From Branchiostoma floridae (Eukaryota; Chordata; Leptocardii; Amphioxiformes; Branchiostomatidae): 64,000 nucleotides of DNA. Shown here one piece after another: positions 1 to 13,300 of the stretch. A program made the translations under genes and the position numbers. Within the stretch, counting starts at the first letter, position 1, and every line of letters starts with the position of its first letter. Where the stretch lies: positions 31,325,470 to 31,389,469 of the forward strand of contig NC_049980.1 in assembly GCF_000003815.2 (NCBI RefSeq), written 5' to 3'. The notes under the pieces are model-generated. The model had not been told where the DNA came from and did not search any database. It saw only the letters and a program-made list of their open reading frames with translations.

Positions 1-1387
1 CTAGCGTACGGTGAGCTGTGCAGTAAGCAGGCCGAGGCCATCAGCATATACAAAGAGTGGTACACCAGGGACAGGAAGTTCCAGAACTTCATCAAGGTAT
101 GTCCAGAAAACCTTAAACATATAATTACTGTAAAACTACTCTATGTCATACCTGTGTCGCAAAAACGTTCGATACGGGTGTTCCGGACCGGGCCATAACT
201 TCCGTATCGCACAGGTTCGAAAGGCGTATCACACAGGCTTTCTTCGAGTAAATCGAACCATTTCGAACGGGCCGAGTGTGGCATGGTTGGCAATGGGAAT
301 ACCTGATTCGGACGTTGGAACATTGCTGTTGCAACACTTTTTGCTCGAGGGCACCAAATTTGTTCAACTTCTGGCGCATTTCGCATCAAAACATGGGTTT
401 TCTTAGGTGGGTATGACATAAATAAAATACAACACGGTGTATTCCGCATCACCCTCCGTCCCAGCCCTCCCTCGGGTGATACGGAATACACCGTGTTGTA
501 TTCTATATGTATAGTACCAGTTACTGTTTTTGCATGTACTAGACTAAAACCTAGTGGGCTTAGAGGAGTATGTTTGCCTTGTATTCAGGAGGTCAGAAGT
601 ACAAAATATATATCAGTCCCAGCCATATCATGCCAAAGACTTTAAAAACTGGCACATGCTGCCTTCTCTGGTGAGCACTTAGCACTTAAGAGAAAGAGTA
701 TGGGGGGACATATTACCACACTCCACTACCAAATGATTTAAAGAAAGAAGAGCAGAAAGATTTGCCATGTCTTACCAACTCCCCTACCTACACTCAAATG
801 GTCGACTGTCCAACTCCAGTCTTTCTCTACAAGGAACTAGCAACCCAACACCCCTGTGATTATCAAGTCACAAGTCAAATATGTTCTGCATAATGTGACG
901 TCACAGAAGAGTGCTTATTCCTTGACAAAGATTCGAGTTGGACTGTTGAATACTGTAAATGCAGAAATGTTTGTGGTGGATTGATGTTCGCGGTTTTCGC
1001 GGTGACCACTTCACCGCAAACTTAAAACCACTGCGAACATTTTTCTATTATGGTATTAGACTGCAGTCTATGGTCTAAAGTCCCTTTTCCCGCTACCGCG
1101 AAATTAAATCCCCGCGAACTTAAATGCATTTACAGTATTTGGGTAAGTTTTTGTGTATGGAAATGACATTTCAACTTTGCTTCAAAGCAATTTCTACAAC
1201 CCCTAAGTTGAACTTAAATTGAAATTTTCAAGCTAAATACTTCAATTGTTGTTTTCCTTGGTCCTGTAGAAGTGCAGCCACATCCCCCTGTGCAGAAGGT
1301 TTGGGGTTCCCGAGCACATCCGTCTGGTGTCCCAGCGCATCACCCAGTATCCGCTAGTCATTGATGCAATCATCAAGAGAACCAAAG
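1..1387 (+). CDS. RhoGEF exons encoding the C-terminal part of the DH domain
   Basis: Two exons, 1-96 and 1270-1387. The first is open from base 1 and reads LAYGELCSKQAEAISIYKEW and onward. The second contains IPLCRRFGVPEHIRL followed by QRITQYPLV, the conserved last long helix of Dbl-homology domains that contacts the GTPase. The intron 97-1269 carries two MITEs (142-420 and 953-1135), a perfect hairpin at 425-504 and a SINE tail near 600-720, and no other gene. Confidence 0.88.
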
Positions 1388-4300
1388 GTCAGTCAAGCAT
1401 CTAATGTCATCTCACATAATTCCACCAGGCACCCTTATAGACAGCTAGATATGCTGCATTCAGTTGAGGGGTCTTGAATGTTTCATTTTTTCCCCCCAGC
1501 GCTTTTGGTCTTTGGATACCCGGTGGAATTATGAGAATTTATGTTAATACCAGATAAATAACGCCTGCTCAGAAAAGAACAAGAAATAGTCATGCCTTTA
1601 AGTACAAAAACTATCAACCCAGTGGATTGAGGTGTTTTTGACTCTCTGTAGTTAATTTGACAACATCTTATCATCTTCTTTCCAGAATCTAAACCTGACC
1701 ATGAGCCACTGAAACAGTCAAGACAACTAGTAGTGGTAAGGAGTTCTTTATGCTAGCATATGTATCTGCAAACTCTTCATCAGTTGTGATTGTACTTAAC
1801 TCAGTGGGTTTTCTGCTATGGCCACCATTGGTCAGTAGGGTACTGCCACATTGTGCACATCTGTAAGCTGACTCAGGTCTGTTGCGAAGTCCTTTTCACA
1901 GGATGCCCTTTTCTTGGGCATCAGTCTGGCTTCTGGACAGTGTGCATGTCCAGCTTAATCTGTCATTCACCCAGTATATATTATGTGCTTCATGTAATAG
2001 TATGCTCTTCATTCATTCATCATCATCCCCATCTTCTCCTGTACCCCAGGACCTGTTGAACAGAGTGGATGAGATGGTTGATGATTACAACAGACAACAG
2101 AAGCTACTGGAGATTTACAACAAGCTGGAGAAGGGTCATGCAACATTCAAGAACGGCAGGAAATTCAGGGTAAGGATACAACCCACTGTGTATTTGATCA
2201 AGTAATAATTGCTTCAAAGCATTTAAGTGGCCTCCAAGCTTTTAAGACCTTCTAAAGATACAAGAACACTTACCAGCTATGAGCCATAGATAAGCCACTG
2301 AACTGGAGCACTTTTTTGTGGCTAGGATTCACTACTGTAACAGAATTTTATTTCAGAAAAAAAGAACTTTCAACAAGAAATAGCGCATCAAATTTTTGAC
2401 TGTCCTTTTGCAGTCTCCCTCAGAATGCAAGATACTAGACAAGGCCTTACAGACATGTGACGTCCGCATTGCTATAATAAATGCCAGGAAGTTTACACTT
2501 TAGAGTGCATATACACCAACACATCTTAAAAATTTTTCCACAGAGAGATGACTTGCTCCATAACCACCGCAAGCTGATACATGAAGGAGTTGTTGGGTGG
2601 AAGAATGCGAGAGGAACTGTCAAAGGTAACATCACGATTTTGACCTAGATATCTAACTTGATACACCATCAGTAACGCGCATAGTCTAGTGGTTAGCAAC
2701 TTGTGCTTCTGGACATAGAGGTTTGGACTGTTCTTCAGTCACCCACTGGGACTACTGTAAAGATTATTTGTGTTCACCTCTTCCCAGTCAACATAGGACA
2801 GAGAACATTATTCATTGTATTTATCAAAAAAGGCTGGGGGAATTTCCCTGGTACAATGGACCTGTAAATGTATTTATTCCGTCTGTCTTCTCTGTAACGA
2901 CTTGATAAGGAATAGTTCTTCAGTGACCTAAATTGGTTCAAATTGCTTTCATTTTTTCACTTTCACAATAATTATTGATCAGTATATATCAGAAGAATAT
3001 TACTAGACTAAGCGTCATTGCATTGTGTCAGTCCTGCTGTTTTAAACTTGTCCTTGTCATGTGTTGTTTCAGAGGTGACAGCCGTGGTGCTATCTGACAT
3101 GCTGCTCTTCCTACACGAGAACAACCAGAGATATTCCTTCTACTCGCAGGACCAAAAGGTAAGAATCCAAATGGCTTTAGGATTGCTTTTCTATTAAAGG
3201 CTCATTGAGCTTTTAGTTTTAAAATGATACGGCATTGCAGAGGCCACTGTTAGGGGTTCTGAGTTGTACTGTCAGTCAGTCACATGGGTGGTGCCCATCT
3301 CTGTTTCAGTAGCCCTGGGCCACACAACTTTGTACAATCACTACAGCAGGGGGCTAGTCCACTGGTAGTGGTGTGTGTTTAACTTCCATACTCTTTCCCA
3401 AATGCTGAGTGCTAAGCAAAGAAAGCAACATGTTCCATTTTTAAAGTCTTGCACTGCACTGGTGCAGGTAACATTGAAAATTACCTGCACCAGACAAATT
3501 TTACCTGCACCACTCTGAATTAAGGAAGTATGGATCATACTAAAATTGTTCAGGAACCATTGCTATCTTTTCTTTTATACTTCGAGTATTTTGAGCCCTG
3601 AGTAACAGCGTCCGTGTCTATTGCAGTCCGCTGTAATTCCACTATTCAAGCTGCTGGTGCGAGAAGTTGCAAACGAGGAGCGCAGCCTGTTCCTGATCTC
3701 AGCAAACACAGTCGAGATGTACGAGATCATGTGTGTGGACGGGAAGGAGCGCGAGACCTGGATGAAGATCGTCCGAGAAGCGGTCAACAACTGTCCCGAG
3801 GAGGAAGGTACGGGAACAGTAACTGTTACCATCTCTGTGCTTCTGTAGTCTGTATGCACTGTTTGAAACATTGTTACAAACAACTTGAACAGATACAATG
3901 ATTATAATTGAAGAACATACAGTGTAGGGAAATAAACAATGTTATTCTGAATCAGTGTTTGTCAGAATCAAAGTCTTCATAATATTAGGAAAAGTTAGGA
4001 AAAACATCAGCATAACAACTTGCAATATGGCTTTATCCAATCTTTGACACGCTGGAGTTTGTAATATTTTAAGTAATACTATAAATTTTGTATATTGTCT
4101 TTTATGCTCATACTTTTTTTCTTAAGCATATTGTATGTTTGGTTGAATCAGATAAAGGTCTGGAATAAAGATAGACATAAAAAGATAAATAAAAAGAGTT
4201 TGTATGATCTAAAGTTGTGTTCTTTGCTGACATATACCTGATACAATCCAACTGATTGAGATGTTTCTGGTTGCTGTAGATGAAGGCATGAAGAGTGAAA

Positions 4301-7300
4301 CAGAGGAGGAGAGAAAAATCACAGAGGCCAGGACAGCCAAGATGAACCAGCTCATAGGTATAGTTCATGTCACCTCATAATTTGATCACATTTGATAAAC
4401 TTGTACCTAGTCTAATTTCTAGTAAAATCTTCAAAATGTCTGATAAACTGGTGGACAAACATGTACCCACTGCTTGGTCTAAGTACATCTAGTATCTGCT
4501 CAGAAAAATGAAAATAGTCATGCCCTCAAGTGCTGTGTATCAAGTTGAACCTAGAATTGATGTTTATATTGAGTTTTTTCCACTCGTAGAACCATCATCA
4601 TAGATTTCATTGCCCATTGCCATCAAGTACAGTTGGAGCATCCACTCTAGATACAGCCAGATGTGCAAAGGTTAGGTTTGACAAGTCGTTTAGTGTAATA
4701 TAACCAGCTGCAAAGCTGGTTTGTTACACTGAAGAGTGGTTATACCAGCTATAAAGATACAGTTAGCCATTAGATCTCTTTTGAGCAAAATACATGTAAA
4801 TTAGCCTGTTAAACCTTGTTTGTACAGATGAGATGACCAACAGAGATCGTGAGGTCAACCATCACCTACAGGAGAAGATGAAGGCGCTGGCAGGGCTGAC
4901 TGTACGTTCTTACACCTCTTCAGTCTGTCATGTTGTTAATGTTAAAGCTTTGATGGGAGGCCTGTACACCCTTTTATAAAGTACTAGTATGTATCTACAC
5001 CTCACTGGATTATTCTGGGGGATAGATGATGATGAAAATGTGGCCCAAAATGCTTTACTCATGCACACAATGGTTTAGTCGCTGGCGATAGCACCTATAG
5101 AAGGCATTATGTCAGTACTGTGTATACTGTATATACCTCGGGGTTGGAAATTAACCCTTCAGTGTTTCCTCTCATATGGAACTGTAGTTATGTACCAGTA
5201 GATGCCATGCTTTGTACCTTGTACAATTGTTGCATTATAATTGATGTAATAACTGTTTTCTAGGAGCTGATTGGGAGAGAAGATATTGCCCAACAGGTAG
5301 GACATTATTCAAGCTTAGAGTTGTACATATTTGATATATCTGTATCTATATATGGGACATTGCAAACAAAGAACAACCATGCAGACTTTATCAGATGTAC
5401 TGAATTTTTACTGTTACAGTAGTGATGGGAGGATTATAGGATGTCTTGTCCTCACTTTAAGTTGTCCCTCTAAAGTTGCTAAACTTGCAAAACATTCTTT
5501 GTCATTCACAACTAAAGCCATGGATAATGGTCTTTCATTCAACCTGATGAGCCTAATGTAACTAAGGCTTTCTTCTTCTCATGGTTGCTATGATAACAAA
5601 AACATTCATTCTCTGTACTGTGATTCCTCCCCAGTTGAAGCCCACGTACCCCATGGCCATAGACACAGGCGAGGAGCTGCAAGCAAAGAAATGGCTGCAG
5701 GCGGCCATTCAAGAAGGTAAATGTCTTAGCCATTAGAAATAGATAGGAGTAGATTCAGAATTACATGCTACATATTGACTCCTTCAGCCTGTTCATTCTA
5801 ATGATGCTAAAGAAGACTGATGGGTCTTATCGAAACCTACAAAACTGTTTTTCATTGTTTTTAAATACAACTTCACATGCATGTCAGTATGGCTATAGTA
5901 CATGTATAGCAGCCATTGTACTTGTAAAGCATTGGAGATTAAGATGGTATGAAAGGAATGTTTGATATCTTGATAATATCTTCTCCTAAAATTTTAGGTT
6001 TGTTGTGTACTGAAACACAGGGATACCTCAATGACAACTTGATGTAATTTAAAGTGAAAAGTCAAACAATGATGTTTTGTATTGACAGCTGAGAATCTGA
6101 AGAACACGCTGTACGGCCCTGGTGGCCATCTCAGTCGCAGTGTCAGCAGTGTAGGGGAGCACGGCAGTGGGTCCCACCTCTCACCCGTCTTACCCAAACG
6201 GAACAAGACCTTCGGAGGGTTCGACACGAAGGAGGAGTCGACCAACGGCGGAAGAGGTGTGTTACAGTATCAACTTCTGTCTAACTATCTAGGGTTGTGA
6301 GTGGTTCAAGCTCAAAACTTATTTATTTATTTATTTATTGGTTTGGCTGTTCAGGACACACAGCCAAGGCTGCCCAACTAGCCTATGGCTATTACAAAGG
6401 GCTAGCCCTGCTGACAAACACAGAGACAATACATATGGATTTGGACAGGATACTTATCAGTAACAATTTTCTAAGTTCATAAAGGATAGGAATGAAAACA
6501 AAAAAAAGAACATAAATATAATTATATACATGGTGTAGGATGACATACAAATCATCTATAATGGACTATAAAACATCACTTGTCAACAAGCTCAAAACTT
6601 ACAGTCCAATGGCTGCACCTGGGTCATTTACTGTCGTATTTAGCACCTGAGTTATTGCCAGATGGCAGCCGCACCATGCGACTTATCCCACCAATTGTAT
6701 GCTCCTCGCATTTCAGCCGCTGGCTGCAAAAAGAGTACTTACCGGTAGTCTAGTAGTTGGAATAATGAAAAATAATACTAATAATAATGATGATGATAAT
6801 AATAATAAATAAAATTTGTCCAGCACCTTAGATAAATACTAGTTAGATTATGCAATTGCACCTAGTAACTCAAGATTCTTTTATGAATTGTAATGAATTT
6901 TGGTATATGGGTAGTATTAGATCTCTGATTTCTTGGTCCCTGCTGTTCTTATACAAGTTGTTGTCTCATAACAAGTTCATCAGAGTTAAGTTGCCTTGTT
7001 ACCTTATTTACAGGACATTATTGGGAATACGTTCTACATAAAGGTACATGGCTGTTTAAGGAATGACTTAAAAAGCTGAAATGCAGGGTGTCTGGATAGG
7101 ATAAAAAAAGTTAGGCCACATTCAGCTCGGGTTTGCTTAGCGAAGTTAAATTGTTGGATAAAAAAGGTTTCAATGACTTGATACTGTACAATCTTTTAAT
7201 TTCAATTGGCCTTGTAGTTGTACGCTTCAAAGGTTTTTAGTCTTCATGGTGGCACAATAGATATACAGTGTACAAATGTTGTACGAATCTCATCTCCTAG

Positions 7301-10300
7301 ATTGCAAATCCAATGTAGATCTTTCATTTTTAAATCTTGATAAAACCATTGCCATTCTTTTCTGCTGGTACATTGATGGCCAAGGGGGTAGAGTGGTTGG
7401 CTTGCATAAGGAAGGTTTATACTAGACTTTTAAAAAAAGGCACAGACTTGTTTTGCTGCTTGGCACTGAGCACATACTGAGAAAGAGTATGGGAGTTGAA
7501 CACACATCGCTATCTGTGGACTAGTCCCCCGCTGTACAATGTATTGGTCTGTGTGGCACAAGGGCCATATAAAAGAAGATGGGTACTGCCCCTTGTATAT
7601 ACACCACTGCCAGTGGACTAGTACCCTGCTGTAGTAGCCTGTGTGGTTCAAGTTCTATGGAAAATAGACATAGCCACTGCCCCTATAGATACATGTTCAC
7701 TGCAAGTGGACTAGTCCCCTGCTGTAGTGGTTTGTGTAGCCCAAGGCCTATAGAAAAGAAGATGGTCGCCATCCTTGTGTGCCAAAATTTAGAGGGAGGA
7801 TTAATATTTTAAACTAATAAGTTAACTTGATCATTCCCTGCTAGGTTCCTTTAAGAAGCGTTACCCCGTCTCCACCCTGAACGATGCAGAACAGCAGAGC
7901 AGCAGTTCACCCGACCTGCCCAGCAGGGTGGGAGGGGCCAGTGGTGACAGACAGCAGCTGTCACACAGCAAGTCTGACAGCGTCAGTCCCACCGAACAGG
8001 AACACAGGTCGTTCAAGGTACGTCTACATCTTGTTTTCTTGTCTTACAATTGTAAAAGCTATCGGGGAGTGGCAGCTAGGAATATTTCTAACTCGAAAGG
8101 AGCCTGGCAGCGGGTACAGACAGCAGTTGTCACACAGCAAGTCTGACAGCGTCAGTCCCACCGAACAGGAACACAGGTCGTTCAAGGTGCGTGTGCATCC
8201 TAGGTATTCCTGTCTTACGTGTACGTTGCAAAAGCTATTGGAGAGTGGCAGATGGGAATATTTCTAACTTGAATAAGTCCACCGGTAACACTGAAAACAA
8301 GTGTCACACTGCAAGTCTGACAGTATCAGTCCCACCGAGCAGGAACACAGGTCGTTCAAGGTGCGTGTGGATTTTGGAAGATCGGAGTAGACTCTACATG
8401 TTTAGCCTCTACCAGACTTTGTTGATTGAACAGTTGATCTGACTTTACGATATATATGAGGTTCTCTCTGCTAGTGTACTCGTAAGAATGCACATGACAC
8501 ATGATGTCTTAGTGATCCCTCCCACTACAATGCTGTATACCTTGAGTATTTCTTTGCTGCCATTGCTCTCTTGTTTCTCTATGTTATTAACCTTTAAGAA
8601 ATGCAAGCTTTGTATGCACCACGTTTTGGTCTCCATTTTGCCAAGGTGATTGTAAATCCTTCAGCTAATGTGTTAAATGACAGTAGATAATCAAATACAT
8701 GTAGATAGACATTATAAAATAATTTCATGAAAGAAAAATTGTTTGAAGTTCCAGGGTTTGTATTTGTACGAGGGCTCTGATTGGTCCCGTCCGGGTAGTA
8801 GCTTGCTCCTATGTTTGCTTCTTCTAACCAAGAAACTTGAAATGGTTAACTGATTGCTGTATCCCAGCATCTGATTGCTAGAATCCATTCCTTAATCCAC
8901 TCATTAACTAACGTCACCACCAAAAGATTTGAATATACAGTTCTCCAAATGTGTAGCAGAAACAAACATAGGAGCAAACTTCTACCTGCATGGTGCCCAG
9001 GCTATGTAGATCCTGGTTGTGAAAGTTGCTATCCAGTCATTTTCCAATCCAATGAAATTATTCATTATACTTTCTCAATGATCGCACTACTATACTGCCT
9101 TTTTCATGACTTCATGTGCTATATAGTCTTTTCATGGTTATATCCTGCTGGCTGTGTGATGATATTTTCCTGCACATGTGTTTGACTGAAGACTGTTGCT
9201 CGGTGGCCTTTCCTCCGTAGCTGCCAACCTGATGAAATTATTCACTATATTTAGACAATGATTGCACTATTCTATGATACTGCCTTTTTCATGGCTTCAT
9301 GTAACGCTAGTTCACCTTTATCCGTAGTATATCCATTGTTTTTAAAAACGGTATGTAGGCATATCAAGTCGACAGGTGGTAGTTTTGAACTGCAATATCC
9401 TGAATTATCCTAAAATACGTCTGTCAATGTGCTATCCCCAAATACACTGTTTTCAAAAGTTTTGAAGCAACGGATATAGGTTACCCACCGGATGAAGGTG
9501 AACTAGGGTTAGTCATTTCACGATGATCTTGCTACCTGTGTGATGATATTTTCCTGCACCTGTGATTGATGTTGCTCGGTGGCCTTTCCTCCACAGCTGT
9601 CGCTGGCTCTCCTCCAGGCTTTCTCTCTCATCCCCCTGCGCCCCATCCTCAGTCTCCCTCCCAAGGTAGAGTAGCCACGCCCGGACACACCCACCTTTCC
9701 ACACCCTGCTCTTAGGGCCGGTTTACACCAGGCAAAAAAATGACTTGTCCTAACAATGTCTTAAGCCCCCTTTACAAATCAAGAGTTTAGCTCGGCCGAG
9801 TTGTCAGCGNNNNNNNNNNNNNNNNNNNNNNNNNNNNNNNNNNNNNNNNNNNNNNNNNNNNNNNNNNNNNNNNNNNNNNNNNNNNNNNNNNNNNNNNNNN
9901 NNNNNNNNNNNNNNNNNNNNNNNNNNNNNNNNNNNNNNAATGGCAGAGTTTCTTCGTCAGCATCAGGGTCATACCTTCTCGTAATTCAGATCTCGGTGCC
10001 AACTCGGCCGAGCTAAATTCTTGATTTGTAAAGGGGGCTTTATGACGTTCGACGCGCAGAACGTGTCCCAGGACGCTTTTTTTGCTCGTGACAAAAAGGA
10101 AAATGACGTGCTGTGGCGTGTCGCATTGTGGCGCATGGTGGAGGTGCCACACTGCGGCGCGCCCCAGCACGTCATTTCTATTTTTATCTGGACAAAAAAG
10201 CGTCCTAGGACACACGCCACGCGTCGAATGTCATAGGACATTGTTAGGACAAGCCATTTTTTTGCCTCGTGTAAATCGGCCCTTACACTACAACTCTTGC

Positions 10301-13300
10301 AAGGTGGTCCCCAGGGCATTTGAGCATAAAAAAGTCTCCAAGGCTGTCACCAGTAAAGATGATGCTGTGATTTGGGCCCCTATGCTGTCTTTCAATCAGC
10401 GTAGGGGCCTAGGAAATATTGTCTGCTTAGACTAAGTTAGAGGGTCTCAAAATTTTCATTGCTTGCTGTGTGGCTTAGCCTGGATGCCAGACTGTTTCCA
10501 GGGTCTGCACAGACTAGCTCCTATGAGCTAGACCCTGAACAAGGTCTAACTCAGGGACCCTGTTGTAAAATTTCTTTGGGGAAATATTGGCCCTAGAGCC
10601 AAGGAGTCGTGCAAGCCCTGGAAACAGTCTGGCATTCAAGCTATTTGTGGTTATGAGTATGACTACACCAAGTTGACCCTCTGTACCTGACCCTTACGCT
10701 CTGAAAATACCCTGGGAACCACCCTGGAACATGGGAAAATGATGTTGCTGACTGTGACACAACCTAGAGGAAATTTGTCCGGCCAATGTGTGAATAACTC
10801 CCCAGCTAGCTTCCTTCCATAGGGCCTGAAGAGTTTACTCCTCCTTGCTTCATAAAGACAAAAGACCAATCACATCCGAGGAGTGTACATGTAGCTAGTG
10901 AAACTTTGTCCATGTGAATTTCTGCTCTATTGGTTGCCTGGTATCCAGCTGTATTATAGCTCCTGAGTCTCTTCTGTCCTCTTCGCAATTGGATGGAAAT
11001 CGGCGATAATATTGCCCAGATACGCAACAAAACCAATTCGACCATCCTGCAAAATTGTGCAAGCTTCGTGACCTTTGTTCCAAAGAGCACCAGCTAAGAG
11101 CGCATCTCATGCATATTTATTAGCTACTAGCGACTTAGTGATGTAACGGGAAATCGGTTTGAAATCAACCAAGCCAGACGTTTTTGCGAAGAGGACAGAA
11201 GAGACTTGGGAGTTATAATACGGCTGGATACCAGGCTGCTGTATTGGCTCACAAGAACATCATTTTCCTTGTTTCAACCTACCAATCCAATGAAACTATC
11301 AATGGAACTCTTGACATATCCTGCCAATTATTTTAGCACAACTTTTTGCTGTTTTAGCAAATTTCATATTCACTCCATGATGCCCAATTCCAGTAGACGT
11401 ACAATGTCACGTACATGCAGAAAGTTACTTGAAGCCCACTGACACACTGTGCGCATGCTCCCCCTAGTGTGAGAATGTTGTACTGCATGTCTTGCCCAAA
11501 TCTTAAGACTTCTAATGAAATTGTCAAACAGTATTTTCTTTCTTTGTATTGTATTATGTTCGACATTGGATTCATGAAACATTTGTTAGTTTACATCTTG
11601 CACATTCCTGTCTAGAAAGCCTTAGGCCACAGCAAGTAAATTTTATGGATGACATCCTCTGCAGACTGCAAAAATAGTGCGATAGGGCGGAAAAAAAATA
11701 AGATGGGTGAAAAAAACAAGATGGCTACATTTTCAAAAGTAGGCACCATAAAGTTGTGATGAATGTTGTAACAAGAATTAAAGGGACAAAACATGGTATC
11801 AGAGCCAACAAGGCATTCATTCCTGTATTCAAGACATGTACTGGTGTGGTAAAAGTGACACTAGTGTGGTAGACTGGCATCACCAACAAAGTTGGTAACC
11901 ACACTCATGACTTTTACAACTATCCAATAAGTTTCAATTATACAACTACAGCCCTGGATACCTCGCAAGTGTCACTTCTACAAGTACAATTATTATGCGA
12001 CAATACAACATATTTGGTCATTTTGGTACTTTATCGTCATGTTGACCATCCCTGCAGAAGAAAAAGATTCTTGTTTTTTTCTTCTGAAATCAGGCGAAAA
12101 TTAATGCGTGCCCTAATGTCATCCATAAAATTTACTTGCTGTGGCCTTACATGTAACCATCAATACAGGGGCTAGGGGTTTTCCCTTTTTCCATAACCAA
12201 AGCAGTTGTTGGCCGGGTCTAATGTTACATGATGATCATAACGTAGAAGGGAGAGAAAAAATGTTTCAATGGACGTCACCGTTGTCGTTATATCTCTGCG
12301 CCATGATTTGATGAATGTTGTGAGAAGGTGTTGGTACTGATGTCCCGTTGTGGTGTGGCAGGTCGGACTGGACCGGCGCGGCAGCAGCGGGAGTCGGAAG
12401 GTGCACATGGAAGAGGACGGGCAACAGACGTCAAGTGAACACAGCTCTCAAGGTAGGGGGTTGTTTGTTTTATTTGTTTGTTTGTTTCAACAACCATTCT
12501 CTAGCTAGAGTATGTGGGTCGTGCACTGAGGTTATAATTACACTCTATGCATCCACTAAGTTCATGACATTTGTACCAATTATGCTGTAAGTAGAATACA
12601 CAACTTCTAATTAAACTTGATGTTAAATTTGAGCAGTCTCAATAGGATATTATGTTGATAAACTCAGAATCTATTGAACTATGTCAAATTTGTCTTCACC
12701 ACTTTTGCATATGAATTCACAGTTATGAAAAGTTGTGGATGCTACCGGAAACATTTGACCATTTCCAAAATCATATTCAGTAGCTTGAGTAACTGCTATT
12801 TTGCAAGTCTGGCTACGAATTAAGTGGAATTAGAACGTTTGACTGCACTCTTTGAGAAAAGGCACGCGGTCCCCTTGTACAGATGTTAGCAGTTACCACT
12901 CCCCACCATGTGTGGATTAAGTCAATCTGTACTTCAACCTGAAAGGATCTCACGCTTTTAAGCTTCTGTGTTGATTATAGAAGTCGTGCTTATATTTATG
13001 TATGTTGTAAGGTGAAAAAAGTATTAAAAAAAGTCCCCAGACTGCAGGCATCCTGAAGTCACAATTTAACAATTGCAGAGGAAGACAATGAACAAGTTTC
13101 CATATTTTCATGATCGGTAAAGGGGGGTCTGCATGGGGGGATCCCTGACAATGCCATATGCTAGATTCAAAATGACCATTGCAGTCAGAAAAGAAACTAT
13201 GGCAGCTATGGAAGCTTGCGATGAACAGGACAGTCAGTGAAGAAATTTTAAGAAAGACTGACTGCAGTTGCAGGGTGTCTAGACCACTGCAGCAACAGAG

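Noticed and set aside
141-491. Overlapping frames on both strands at the left end
   Set aside because: They run through a MITE and a hairpin in RhoGEF intron 1.
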